A stretch of 64,000 nt of DNA, from the NCBI GenBank assembly GCA_900539835.1, contig UQDR01000009.1, forward strand, positions 4,907-68,906. Direction: 5' to 3'. The first letter of the stretch is position 1; each line of letters starts with the position of its first letter. The notes beneath the pieces were generated by a model. It searched no databases, had not been told where the DNA came from, and saw only the letters and a program-made list of their open reading frames with translations. This document shows positions 17,691 through 27,201 of the stretch, piece by piece. The position numbers and the translations under genes are program-made. Source of the stretch: an uncultured Ruminococcus sp. (GTDB lineage: Bacteria > Bacillota > Clostridia > Oscillospirales > Ruminococcaceae).

Positions 17691-18373
17691 AGCCTTATAT
17701 CAACAGGTTTATTTAAGATAATAATGTCAGGAGTTACTATACTGTCAAACGCAAGTATTTTAACTCCTTTTTTGTTTGCGTTTTTTAATGCTTCTCCAAA
17801 CTCAGGATGAGTCTCATAGTTAGGCGTAAAATAGTTAATATTACTCATTTGTATCAGGAAAATTATATATGCTTCAAAACCGTTCTGTGCACATTTTATC
17901 AGCTCATTGATATGCTTTATGCCTCTCAGTGTCGGGGCATCAGGAAACTTTGCAGCTCCGTCACATTCAAGTGTACATCCTTTCACTTCAACATAAGCTT
18001 TTCTTTCAGCTGTTACAGATTCAACGTAAAAATCGAACCTTGAATCACCAAATTTGCTTTCAGGTCTAACATACGGATTTTCACCAATAAGTCCGCCGGC
18101 TTTTATCCATTCTTCAACAGCACGGTTGGGAACCTGACTGTCCATGTTTATAAGACGGTCACCTTTTTCAACTGCAATAAGATCATATAATGTTTTTCTA
18201 TTTGGATTGTCCGATTTTTCAAGATATACTGCTGCGTCTGTCACAAGAAGCTCTTTGCATCTTCCTGTATTTTTAACATGACATACTTCAATTTTTCCGT
18301 CTATCTCTACATTTGCAATGAACCTGTTCGGACGGGATTTGAAAATCCCTTTATGTATGTTTTTATATTTCAC
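17687..18373 (-). CDS. sfsA: SfsA family protein (sugar fermentation stimulation)
   Basis: A 228-residue protein of the SfsA family, which has an N-terminal OB-like fold and a C-terminal nuclease-like domain. Typical stretches are RPNRFIANVEIDG, HVKNTGRCKELL, SRFDFYVE, EVKGCTLE and FPDAPTLRG. The D...EVK arrangement resembles a PD-(D/E)XK nuclease core. The family name comes from an E. coli maltose phenotype; its molecular role is still poorly defined. GGAGGA precedes the ATG. Confidence 0.93.
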   Translation of the reverse strand: MKYKNIHKGIFKSRPNRFIANVEIDGKIEVCHVKNTGRCKELLVTDAAVYLEKSDNPNRKTLYDLIAVEKGDRLINMDSQVPNRAVEEWIKAGGLIGENPYVRPESKFGDSRFDFYVESVTAERKAYVEVKGCTLECDGAAKFPDAPTLRGIKHINELIKCAQNGFEAYIIFLIQMSNINYFTPNYETHPEFGEALKNANKKGVKILAFDSIVTPDIIILNKPVDIRL

Positions 18374-18487
18374 TATTATTCCTCCGAAAAATAATCTTTA
18401 AATATTATAACATATTCAGATAAAAAATTCTATGGTAATTCATCGTTTTTATAAAAATATCATTAAGCTTATCAATATCTCCTGCGG

Positions 18488-18517
18488 TTGACAAAACACT
18501 TGAAAATGTAGTATAAT
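18488..18517 (+). promoter_or_regulatory. Promoter for purL
   Basis: TTGACA (18488-18493) and TATAAT (18512-18517), spacer 18. I see no purine riboswitch; the leader is only about 35 bases. Confidence 0.75.
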
Positions 18518-18558
18518 AAAATATCAATTGGTTTAAATTTTTATAAGGAGTTGTAAAT

Positions 18559-21500
18559 ATGTCTGTTTACAGAATATATGTAGAAAAAAAGCCTGAATTT
18601 GCTGTAGAAGCTGATTCTCTAATCAGCGGTATAAAATCAGCCCTCGGACTTGAAAACCTTAAATCTCTCAGAGTGATCAATCGCTATGACGCTGAAGGAC
18701 TTTCTGTTGATGACTTTAATTTAGCAGTGCCTGTTGTTTTCTCTGAACCAGCCGTGGATGTAACATATGACCATATGCCTGATACAGCATCTGATGAATA
18801 TGTGTTCGCCGTTGAATATCTTCCGGGACAGTTTGACCAGCGTGCAGATTCCTGCGCTCAGTGTATCTCACTGCTGACAGGAGGAAAAAGACCAACAGTT
18901 AAATCTGCAAGAATTTATATAGCTAAAGGCAATCTTACGGAACAGGAGCTCGGTGAAATAAAATCATATATGATCAACCCTGTTGAATCACGTGAAGCAA
19001 CTCTTGATACATTTGATACATTGGATGTAAAATATGATATTCCTACAAAAGTTGATTCGGTTGAAGGCTTCATTTATTCTACAGATGACGAGCTGAAAGA
19101 GATAATTGACAATATGGGCCTCGCTATGGACTTTGACGACATAAAATTCTGTCAGGCATATTTCCGTGATACAGAAAAGAGAAATCCTACAATTACAGAA
19201 ATCCGTATGATAGATACCTATTGGTCTGACCACTGCCGTCATACAACATTCTCTACTATAATTGATAATGTTGATATTGAACCTGAATATATCGCAGACA
19301 CATTTGCTGATTATATGAATACACGCCGCAACCTTTATGAAGGAAGAACGGACAAGCCTGTTACCCTTATGGATCTTGCCGTTATCGGTGCTAAGAAGCT
19401 TAAAAAAGAGGGCATTCTTAAAGATTTGGACGAGAGCGAAGAGATTAACGCTTGTTCAGTAAAGATTAAAGTCGACGTTGACGGTGTTGACGAAGACTGG
19501 CTTCTTATGTTTAAAAATGAAACACATAACCACCCTACTGAAATTGAACCTTTCGGAGGAGCTGCTACTTGTCTTGGTGGTGCAATAAGAGATCCGCTTT
19601 CAGGACGTTCTTATGTATATCAGGCAATGAGAGTAACCGGTGCAGGCAACCCACTTGTTCCTGTAGAGGATACAATCACAGGTAAGCTCCCTCAGAGAAA
19701 AATTGTTGTTGGCGCTGCTAACGGATATTCTTCATACGGAAATCAGATCGGTCTTGCTACAGGTCATGTATCTGAAATTTATCACCCCGGATATGTTGCT
19801 AAGAGAATGGAAATCGGTGCTGTAGTAGGCGCTGCTCCTGCATCAAACGTAAGACGTGAAAGACCACAGCCTGAGGACGTTGTTATACTTCTCGGCGGTA
19901 AAACCGGACGTGACGGCTGCGGCGGAGCAACAGGCTCTTCAAAATCACATACACTCCACTCTCTTGAAAGCTGCGGCGCTGAAGTCCAGAAGGGTAACGC
20001 TCCTGAAGAAAGAAAGCTTCAAAGACTTTTCAGAAATCCCGAAGTAACTTCAATGATTAAACGCTGCAACGATTTCGGAGCAGGCGGTGTATCAGTTGCT
20101 ATCGGTGAGCTTACTGACGGCCTTGTAATAAACCTTGACGCTGTTACAAAGAAATATGACGGACTCGACGGCACAGAGCTTGCTATTTCCGAATCACAGG
20201 AAAGAATGGCTGTTGTTATTGCTAAATCTGATGTGGAAAAATTCATGGAAGAAGCCGCTAAAGAAAATCTTGAAGCTACATTAGTTGCGAGAGTTACTGA
20301 AGAACCAAGACTTAAAATGAACTGGAACGGCGTTCAGATCGTTGACCTTTCCCGTGAATTTCTTAATTCCAACGGTGCTGAAAAGCATACAGATATCCGT
20401 GTTGATACTCCTCTTATCGGCAAAGATGATGCCGGCGTTGACTCTGCTGACAGATGGGAAGCAATGATTTCAAATCTTAATGTATGCTCACAGAAAGGTC
20501 TTGTAGAAAGATTTGACTCAACGATCGGTGCAGGAACTGTTCTTATGCCTTACGGCGGTAAATATCAGAATACACCTACACAGGCTATGGCTGCAAAAAT
20601 CCCTGTTCTTCATGGCGAAACATCTACAGCTTCAATCATGGGCTGGGGCTTTAATCCGTATCTTTCATCACAAAGCCCATATCACGGCGCTATGTCCGCT
20701 GTAGTTGAATCTATTGCAAAGGTTGTGGCAACAGGCGGTTCATACAAGCACTGCTGGCTCACATTCCAGGAATACTTTGAAAGAACACAGAATAACCCTG
20801 TTCGCTGGGGAAAGCCTTTTGCAGCACTCCTCGGTGCATATAAGGCACAGCTTGAACTTGGCTGCGGCTCCATCGGCGGAAAAGACTCTATGTCAGGTAC
20901 CTTTGAAGAAATCGACGTACCGCCTACATTGGTTTCATTTGCTGTTTCTACTGCAAAATCAGATAAGATTATTTCACAGGAATTCAAAAAATCAGGTTCA
21001 AATGTTATTATTATTCAGCCAGAATATGATAGCAACAATCTTGTAAACTTTGATTCACTAAAAGAAGTATTTGAAAAGGTTGAAAAGCTTATAAGCGAAG
21101 GAAAAGTTCTTTCTTGCTGGTCTGTTTCATACGGCGGTGTTTCAGAAGCTGTTGCAAAAATGGCATTCGGAAACAAGATCGGTTTCAAATTTACTGCCCC
21201 TGTTACAGCACACGAACTGTATCGCCCATGCTACGGCAGCTTTGTTATTGAGCTTGCTGAGGGTGTAGCTATCGAAGAAAGACTCCTCGGCGTTACAACT
21301 GAAGAATATGCAATCACAACCGATAATTATACTGTTGATTTAAATAAACTTCAGACGCTTTGGGAAAACAAGCTTGAGCCTGTGTTCCCTGCAAAAATCA
21401 AAGAGCCTGAATATACTCCTAAGATATATAGCTATAATGTTGATTCAAGAGTTGCTCCTGCAATTAAGGTTGCAAAGCCAAAGGTTCTTATTCCTGTATT

Positions 21501-22272
21501 CCCAGGTACAAACTGTGAGTATGATACTGCAAGAGTTTTTGAAAAAGCAGGTGCTGAAGCAGATGTTTTCGTAATTAAAAACCTCAATGCTGCAATGATT
21601 GAGGAATCTGTTAAGGCTATGGAAAAGAAAATCAATGACTCTCAGATCGTTATGCTCCCGGGCGGATTCAGCGGCGGCGACGAGCCGGACGGAAGCGGTA
21701 AATTTATCGTATCATTCCTCAGAAACCCTCGTCTTAGAGATGCAATTCACAACCTGCTCAAAAACCGTGACGGACTTATGCTCGGTATATGCAACGGTTT
21801 CCAGGCACTTGTAAAACTCGGACTTGTTCCTTACGGTGAAATAGTGGATATGCGTGATGATTCACCTACTCTTACATTCAATACTATTGCAAGACATCAG
21901 TCTAAAATGGTCAATACAAGAATTGCCTCAAATAAATCGCCATGGCTTGCTTCTTCAAATGTAGGTGACATTCACAGCATTGCCATTTCTCACGGTGAGG
22001 GCAGATTTGTGGCAACAGCTGAAGAAATTGCAAGACTTGCTGAAAACGGTCAGATCGCTACACAGTATGTTGACTTTGACGGAAATCCAACACTTGATGT
22101 TCATTGTAATCCTAATACTTCAATTGACGCTATCGAAGGTATTACTTCCCCTGACGGACGTGTCCTCGGTAAAATGGGTCACTCAGAGCGTATAGGCAAT
22201 GACATTTCTAAGAATGTTCCCGGAAATAAGAATCAGCAGATCTTTGAAAACGGCGTAAAATATTTTAAGTAA
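18559..22272 (+). CDS. purL: Phosphoribosylformylglycinamidine synthase, single-chain
   Basis: A 1237-residue large-type FGAR amidotransferase catalysing step four of purine synthesis from FGAR, glutamine and ATP. Order of domains: N-terminal PurS-like region (to about 150), linker with DTYWSDHCRHTT, two AIRS-like ATP/FGAR modules (KNETHNHPTEIEPFGGAATCLGG and a pseudo-repeat near GSIGGKDSMSG), and a C-terminal glutaminase from about 975 (VFPGTNCEYD, nucleophile in GICNGFQ). The clostridial single-chain variant replaces separate PurS, PurL and PurQ. No other purine genes lie nearby. Ribosome site AAGGAG. Confidence 0.96.
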   Translation: MSVYRIYVEKKPEFAVEADSLISGIKSALGLENLKSLRVINRYDAEGLSVDDFNLAVPVVFSEPAVDVTYDHMPDTASDEYVFAVEYLPGQFDQRADSCAQCISLLTGGKRPTVKSARIYIAKGNLTEQELGEIKSYMINPVESREATLDTFDTLDVKYDIPTKVDSVEGFIYSTDDELKEIIDNMGLAMDFDDIKFCQAYFRDTEKRNPTITEIRMIDTYWSDHCRHTTFSTIIDNVDIEPEYIADTFADYMNTRRNLYEGRTDKPVTLMDLAVIGAKKLKKEGILKDLDESEEINACSVKIKVDVDGVDEDWLLMFKNETHNHPTEIEPFGGAATCLGGAIRDPLSGRSYVYQAMRVTGAGNPLVPVEDTITGKLPQRKIVVGAANGYSSYGNQIGLATGHVSEIYHPGYVAKRMEIGAVVGAAPASNVRRERPQPEDVVILLGGKTGRDGCGGATGSSKSHTLHSLESCGAEVQKGNAPEERKLQRLFRNPEVTSMIKRCNDFGAGGVSVAIGELTDGLVINLDAVTKKYDGLDGTELAISESQERMAVVIAKSDVEKFMEEAAKENLEATLVARVTEEPRLKMNWNGVQIVDLSREFLNSNGAEKHTDIRVDTPLIGKDDAGVDSADRWEAMISNLNVCSQKGLVERFDSTIGAGTVLMPYGGKYQNTPTQAMAAKIPVLHGETSTASIMGWGFNPYLSSQSPYHGAMSAVVESIAKVVATGGSYKHCWLTFQEYFERTQNNPVRWGKPFAALLGAYKAQLELGCGSIGGKDSMSGTFEEIDVPPTLVSFAVSTAKSDKIISQEFKKSGSNVIIIQPEYDSNNLVNFDSLKEVFEKVEKLISEGKVLSCWSVSYGGVSEAVAKMAFGNKIGFKFTAPVTAHELYRPCYGSFVIELAEGVAIEERLLGVTTEEYAITTDNYTVDLNKLQTLWENKLEPVFPAKIKEPEYTPKIYSYNVDSRVAPAIKVAKPKVLIPVFPGTNCEYDTARVFEKAGAEADVFVIKNLNAAMIEESVKAMEKKINDSQIVMLPGGFSGGDEPDGSGKFIVSFLRNPRLRDAIHNLLKNRDGLMLGICNGFQALVKLGLVPYGEIVDMRDDSPTLTFNTIARHQSKMVNTRIASNKSPWLASSNVGDIHSIAISHGEGRFVATAEEIARLAENGQIATQYVDFDGNPTLDVHCNPNTSIDAIEGITSPDGRVLGKMGHSERIGNDISKNVPGNKNQQIFENGVKYFK

Positions 22273-22329
22273 CATCTTTAATGAACAGAGCCTAAAAAAG
22301 ATTAAATTAAAATCATATTAAATAAAAAA

Positions 22330-22364
22330 ACTGATACCGCTGTTTAAGCGGCGTCAGTTTTTTG
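22330..22364. terminator. Bidirectional intrinsic terminator
   Basis: ACTGA-CCGCT (22330-22341) pairs with AGCGG-TCAGT (22347-22358) around a small 2x2 mismatch. Six or more Ts follow and seven As precede, so it serves purL and probably the convergent valS. Confidence 0.85.
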
Positions 22365-22420
22365 TTTATAGTTATACACTAAGGCCTCCTATGGTTTATA
22401 TCCATAAGAGGCTTCTGTAG

Positions 22421-25054
22421 TTATTTGTTTAATGCAGCAATAGACTCTTCGATCTTAGCCATTTTTTCTTGTGCTTTAGCAAGCTTAGCTTTTTCTGCTT
22501 CAATCAGTTTTTCAGGCGCTTTGGCAAGGAATCCTTGATTGTTCAGCTTTCCGTTTAAGAAATCAAGGTCTTTTTGAACAGCTTTCTTTTCTTTATTCAA
22601 TCGAGCCATTTCCTTTTCAGTGTCTATAATATCTGAAAGAGGAATGAAAATTCTTGCACAGTCCGTAACTACGGTTACTGAATCTTGAATATCCCATTTG
22701 TCTGCAATATCAACCTCTGAAGCTGAAGCAAGTCTTTCAAAGAACATTATTCCTGATTTGAAAATATCTTGTTCGGCAGTTTCAATGTAAACCTTTGCTT
22801 TTACAGACGGCGGAACATTCATGTCGTTTCTTGTGGCACGAATTCCTTTAATGGCTTCAATTATCTTTTCAAACTTAACTTCATCATCATTAAATGACAA
22901 CGCTTCATCATAAACAGGGAAGTCGTTGAGCATAATTGCAGTTCCGTCATTTACAAGAGCCTGCCATATTTCTTCTGTAATATAAGGCATGAACGGGTGG
23001 AGAAGCTTGAGCATACCCTTCATTACCCATACAAGAACCGTCTGTGCAGTAAGTGCAGTTTCACCGCCTGCTGCAATTCTTGGTTTTGTAAGCTCAATAT
23101 ACCAGTCGCAGTAAATATCCCAAATAAAATCGTAAAGATTCTGTACAGCTACACCAAGCTCAAATCTTTCAAGATTATCATTTACTACCTTCGCAAGTGT
23201 ATTGAATTTTGATATGATCCACTTATCTTCAATATTAAGATTGTCAGGAAGCTTATCAGCCTTGAAATCATCAGGAAGATTCATCATAATAAATCTTGAT
23301 GCGTTCCATACCTTGTTCGCAAAATTACGGCTTGCCTTAACTTTTTCCTCCATAAAACGCATATCATTTCCGGGTGCGTTTCCTGTTGCAAGCATGAATC
23401 TTAGCGCATCTGCACCATAGTTATCAATAACCTCAAGAGGGTCGATTCCGTTGCCTAAAGATTTAGACATTTTTCTGCCTTGTGAATCCCTGACAAGTCC
23501 ATGAATAAGAACCGTATCAAAAGGCTTTTTGTTCATGTTCTCTAATCCTGCAACTATCATTCTTGAAACCCAGAATGTAATAATATCATATCCGGTTACA
23601 AGAGTGCTTGTAGGATAAAAATACTCCAGATCTTCATTTTTATCCGGCCAGCCCAAAGTTGTAAAAGGCCACAATGCTGATGAGAACCAGGTATCCAAAG
23701 TATCAGGGTCTTGACGCATAGCCTTGCCGCACTTAGGACAATTAGCGTGATCTTCTTTAGTGACAATCATTTCGCCGCAATCATCACAATAAAATGCAGG
23801 AATCTGATGTCCCCACCAAAGCTGACGGGAAATACACCAGTCACGAATATCGTTCATCCAGTTAAAATAGTTTTTCTCAAAACGCTTTGGAACAAACTTA
23901 ATATCTCCGTCTTCAACTGCCTTAATTGCAGGCTTTGCAAGGTCAGCCATTTTTACAAACCACTGTAATGATACCCTTGGCTCAATTGTAGTACCGCATC
24001 TGTAGCAAGTACCAACATTGTGAGTATGGTCTTCAACCTTTACAAGGAAACCGCCTTTATCTAAATCCTCAACAATTTTCTTTCTTGCTTCATATCTGTC
24101 AAGTCCTGCATATTCAGGATAATCCTCAACGATCTTAGCGTCATCTGTCATAACGTTAATAATAGGTAAATCGTGTCTTGCTCCAACCTCAAAATCGTTA
24201 GGGTCATGCGCAGGAGTGATCTTTACAACACCTGTACCAAATTCCATGTCAACATAGCTGTCGGCAACAACCGGAATTTCACGTCCAACCAGCGGAAGCG
24301 TAACCGTCTTTCCGATAATATTTTGATATCTCTCGTCTTTTGGATTTACCGCAACCGCAGTATCGCCCAAAAGTGTTTCAGGACGTGTGGTAGCAAGCTC
24401 AACATATCCTGAACCGTCAGTAAGAGGATATCTGAGATGCCAGAAGTGTCCTGCCTGATCCTCATATTCAACTTCAGCATTGGAAATTGATGTGCAGCAG
24501 TGAGGACACCAGTTGATGATTCTTTCACCTCTGTAAATAAGACCTTTTTCATAGTATTTTACAAATACTTCTTTTACAGCCTTTGAACAGCCCTCATCCA
24601 TAGTGAAGCGTTCTCTTTCCCAGTCACAGGAAGAACCTAATTTCTTAAGCTGTTCAACAATGCGTCCACCGTATTGTCTTTTCCAATCCCAAGCACGTTC
24701 AAGAAATTTTTCTCTTCCCAAATCGTCTTTTGTAAGACCTTCATTTCTCATGGCCTCAACAATTTTGGCTTCTGTAGCAATTGAAGCATGGTCAGTTCCC
24801 GGAATCCACAGTGTGCAGTATCCCGACATTCTCTTCCAGCGAATAAGAATATCCTGCAAAGTGTTGTCCAATGCGTGACCCATATGAAGCTGTCCCGTGA
24901 TATTCGGAGGAGGAATTACAATAGTATAAGGCTCCTTTTCCGTATCACGTTCAGCATGGAAGCAGTTGTTATCAGTCCAGTATTTATAAATTTTATCCTC
25001 AACTTCTGAGGGTTCATAAAGCTTAGAAAGCTCTTTTTTCAATTTAATCACCAT
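22421..25054 (-). CDS. valS: Valyl-tRNA synthetase
   Basis: An 877-residue class I synthetase charging tRNA-Val. HIGH motif appears as PNITGQLHMGHA, the KMSKS loop as GRKMSKSLGN, and the editing domain contains TTRPETLLGDTA. Two zinc-like Cys pairs are seen (CPHC, CDDC/CPKC). The last 65 residues form the Lys/Glu-rich coiled-coil arm typical of ValS. The start is uncertain: AAAGGA directly abuts the ATG at 25054, so the in-frame TTG at 25042, 12 bases downstream of it, may be used. Upstream are a promoter and a 22-codon ORF rather than a T-box. Confidence 0.97.
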   Translation of the reverse strand: MVIKLKKELSKLYEPSEVEDKIYKYWTDNNCFHAERDTEKEPYTIVIPPPNITGQLHMGHALDNTLQDILIRWKRMSGYCTLWIPGTDHASIATEAKIVEAMRNEGLTKDDLGREKFLERAWDWKRQYGGRIVEQLKKLGSSCDWERERFTMDEGCSKAVKEVFVKYYEKGLIYRGERIINWCPHCCTSISNAEVEYEDQAGHFWHLRYPLTDGSGYVELATTRPETLLGDTAVAVNPKDERYQNIIGKTVTLPLVGREIPVVADSYVDMEFGTGVVKITPAHDPNDFEVGARHDLPIINVMTDDAKIVEDYPEYAGLDRYEARKKIVEDLDKGGFLVKVEDHTHNVGTCYRCGTTIEPRVSLQWFVKMADLAKPAIKAVEDGDIKFVPKRFEKNYFNWMNDIRDWCISRQLWWGHQIPAFYCDDCGEMIVTKEDHANCPKCGKAMRQDPDTLDTWFSSALWPFTTLGWPDKNEDLEYFYPTSTLVTGYDIITFWVSRMIVAGLENMNKKPFDTVLIHGLVRDSQGRKMSKSLGNGIDPLEVIDNYGADALRFMLATGNAPGNDMRFMEEKVKASRNFANKVWNASRFIMMNLPDDFKADKLPDNLNIEDKWIISKFNTLAKVVNDNLERFELGVAVQNLYDFIWDIYCDWYIELTKPRIAAGGETALTAQTVLVWVMKGMLKLLHPFMPYITEEIWQALVNDGTAIMLNDFPVYDEALSFNDDEVKFEKIIEAIKGIRATRNDMNVPPSVKAKVYIETAEQDIFKSGIMFFERLASASEVDIADKWDIQDSVTVVTDCARIFIPLSDIIDTEKEMARLNKEKKAVQKDLDFLNGKLNNQGFLAKAPEKLIEAEKAKLAKAQEKMAKIEESIAALNK

Positions 25055-25091
25055 TCCTTTAAAAAATATATCCCATCAAATCTGTAAGACG

Positions 25092-25157
25092 TCAGACTCG
25101 AACTCCGGGTAATTTCTCAAAAGGAATGGCATTATGAGTGTATATTAAGTTTGTCAT
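25092..25157 (-). CDS. Candidate leader peptide ORF upstream of valS
   Basis: Reading the minus strand, an ATG at 25157 opens a 21-residue ORF (MTNLIYTHNA at the start, KLPGVRV at the end) that stops at 25092. AAAGGA (25173-25168) lies 10 bases before the ATG, a better ribosome site than that of valS itself. The peptide ends with two valine codons (residues 19 and 21), 37 bases before valS. It sits entirely in the valS leader, about 30 bases after the predicted transcription start. It may be an attenuation or translational-coupling peptide, but no terminator hairpin is visible. Confidence 0.45.
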   Translation of the reverse strand: MTNLIYTHNAIPFEKLPGVRV

Positions 25158-25194
25158 AGCCGTTCAGTCCTTTCGACAAATAATTTTACATTAT

Positions 25195-25223
25195 ATTATC
25201 GCATAATTCAGCGCTTTTGTCAA
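25195..25223 (-). promoter_or_regulatory. Promoter for the valS leader
   Basis: Minus strand TTGACA (25223-25218) and GATAAT (25200-25195), spacer 17. Confidence 0.78.
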
Positions 25224-25270
25224 GTTTTTACCATGCTTTGCAAAAGTCCCGGCTTAAATGAAAATAGTTC

Positions 25271-25299
25271 TTGAAATTTATTATTAATTGATGTATAAT
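25271..25299 (+). promoter_or_regulatory. Promoter for the M50-scpAB operon
   Basis: TTGAAA (25271-25276) and TATAAT (25294-25299), spacer 17, about 47 bases before the first gene. Confidence 0.75.
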
Positions 25300-25345
25300 A
25301 AAAATATTAGTATTCGGTTGTTTTGAAGATATGGAGGATTAATTA

Positions 25346-26026
25346 ATGAGTCCTGAAAAAATTTTAGAGATCGGCGTTCATTTAATCGTATTGTTTATGG
25401 TTATTCCTATACATGAATTCGCACATGCTTGGAGTGCAACTAAATTAGGAGATGATACCCCCCGTTATCAGGGAAGACTTACTCTCAACCCCCTGGCGCA
25501 TATTGACCCTCTCGGAGCCATTTGTATGGTTCTTACGGGATTTGGCTGGGGTCGTCCTGTACAGGTAAATCCTTTGAGATTTAAAAAATATCGTAAAGGT
25601 ATGGCTCTAACAGCAGCCGCAGGACCGATTTCTAATCTTATCGTCGGTCTTGTGGGTATGATTGCTTATAAAATTGCCAATGCAGCATATCTTTCTTCAG
25701 TATTATCTTCACAATATACACATACTGAACCATTATATTGGATTACCTTGATATTTTATTATTTTACCGCCGTAAATGTTGGCTTGGCTATGTTTAATCT
25801 TATTCCGATTCCACCTTTGGACGGATCAAAGATTCTGTCTTACTTTACAGGACCTAAAGTTGACAGATTTATCGCACAGTATCAGATGTATATTTCAATA
25901 GCGTTTATTGTGCTTGTTTTTTCACCGATTTTAAACGCTCCATTAAGCTGGCTGCAAAACATTATGATGTGGATAATGGATAAGCTGACATTTTGGGTGG
26001 ATATAATTATAAAAATGATTTGGTGA
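25346..26026 (+). CDS. Site-2 protease family (M50) membrane metalloprotease
   Basis: A 226-residue polytopic membrane protein with the zinc-binding HExxH motif as HEFAH near residue 24 and the third-ligand region NLIPIPPLDGS. GFGWGRPVQVNP matches the YwhC/Rv1823-type short M50 group that lacks a PDZ domain. These intramembrane proteases cleave membrane-embedded regulators or peptides, though this subgroup's substrate is not known. It heads the scpA-scpB-containing operon; its stop overlaps the weak scpA ribosome site, implying coupling. Confidence 0.9.
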   Translation: MSPEKILEIGVHLIVLFMVIPIHEFAHAWSATKLGDDTPRYQGRLTLNPLAHIDPLGAICMVLTGFGWGRPVQVNPLRFKKYRKGMALTAAAGPISNLIVGLVGMIAYKIANAAYLSSVLSSQYTHTEPLYWITLIFYYFTAVNVGLAMFNLIPIPPLDGSKILSYFTGPKVDRFIAQYQMYISIAFIVLVFSPILNAPLSWLQNIMMWIMDKLTFWVDIIIKMIW

Positions 26027-26033
26027 TTTATCT

Positions 26034-27179
26034 ATGGCTGTTGAATTTAAACTTGACGCTTTTCAAGGGCCGCTTGATTTGCTTCTGCACCTTATTTCAA
26101 AGCATAAGCTGAATATATATGATATTGAGATATCGTTGCTTTTAGAGCAGTATCTTGATTATATGAATCAGTTGGATGAGCAGGATTATGAATCTGCCGG
26201 TGAATTTCTTGAAATGGCAGCAAGGCTTATATATATTAAAACTGCATCCTTATTGCCTCAGCCCGAAGAAGCTCAGGAATTGAAAAAGGATTTAGAAGGA
26301 CGTATAATTGAATATACTCTTTGCAAAAAAGCGGCGGAAATGCTTAAAAAAATATATGCAGGAGATTTAGTTTATGTGCGTGCTCCTGTCCCTGTAATTG
26401 TGGATAAAACATATACAAGAGTCCATGAGCCTCAGGATATTTATAATGCTTATATGGGCATTTCAGCAAAAAACAGAAATCGAAAGCCTTTGCGTGCTGA
26501 TATGTTTTCCCCCATAGTTTCACATAAAATCGTGTCAGTTACTTCAAAAATCATCTTTGTGCTTAAAAAGCTTTATAAGCATGGAATATTTAAAATGGAC
26601 AGACTTTATGATAATGTGACTGATAAATCCGAGAAAGTCGCAACTTTCCTTGCTGTTCTTGAACTGACCAAATCGGGACGAATTTATATAAGTGATGATA
26701 ATACTGAAATTCGCTTTATTAGAAATCCGAAAAAAAACGCAGGTGAAACTGTTGAACAATCAGAAACCGAAATCGAGATTAATAACGACGCTGTCTTAGA
26801 TGATAATTCAGATGATAATTTTAGTGAAGATATTAAAAATAGTGATGAAAGCAATGCTTTAAATGATAATAAGTCTAATGAAACAGAAAATAATGATGTT
26901 ATCAAATCTGAAAATAAGCATGCTACTAAATACATTCCGGAACGTGTTTGCCGTTCTTGTGTAATTTCATGTGCAAATACGGATGCTGCGGAAGAATCAA
27001 TGGATTTGATTCAGCCTGAAATAAGCGATACAGCTTCGGCTGACAATATTAAAGCATGTGAGATTAATGAGAATCCCTCAACTGTATTTAAACCAAATTA
27101 TTGGAATATGCGAAGATATCATTGGGGATATAGTTATGTGGGAGATGACAGCAGAAATAATTTCTGGCGTTATGGATAA
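26034..27179 (+). CDS. scpA: Segregation and condensation protein A with long acidic tail
   Basis: The kleisin subunit of the bacterial SMC condensin complex, bridging SMC heads for chromosome segregation. The N-terminal kleisin motif is FKLDAFQGPLDLLLHLI, followed by EFLEMAARLIYIKTASLLP and a winged-helix region near 165-225 that contacts SMC. Typical ScpA proteins have about 240-260 residues; this one has 381. The extra 130 or so residues are Asn/Asp/Glu-rich, apparently disordered, and end in an aromatic patch (NMRRYHWGYSY, NFWRYG). Its partner scpB follows after 22 bases. Confidence 0.93.
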   Translation: MAVEFKLDAFQGPLDLLLHLISKHKLNIYDIEISLLLEQYLDYMNQLDEQDYESAGEFLEMAARLIYIKTASLLPQPEEAQELKKDLEGRIIEYTLCKKAAEMLKKIYAGDLVYVRAPVPVIVDKTYTRVHEPQDIYNAYMGISAKNRNRKPLRADMFSPIVSHKIVSVTSKIIFVLKKLYKHGIFKMDRLYDNVTDKSEKVATFLAVLELTKSGRIYISDDNTEIRFIRNPKKNAGETVEQSETEIEINNDAVLDDNSDDNFSEDIKNSDESNALNDNKSNETENNDVIKSENKHATKYIPERVCRSCVISCANTDAAEESMDLIQPEISDTASADNIKACEINENPSTVFKPNYWNMRRYHWGYSYVGDDSRNNFWRYG

Positions 27180-27201
27180 ATAAGGAGAAAAGGAACACTA
27201 T

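Noticed and set aside
22384..22412. Inverted repeat downstream of valS as a terminator
   Set aside because: The stem GCCTC..ATGG/CCAT..GAGGC has no T run on either strand. The stronger terminator at 22330-22358 is sufficient.
25055..25200. T-box or tRNA in front of valS
   Set aside because: GAGTTCGAGTC looks like a T-arm, but the flanking bases do not pair and no acceptor or anticodon arms exist. No AGGGTGG core is present either.
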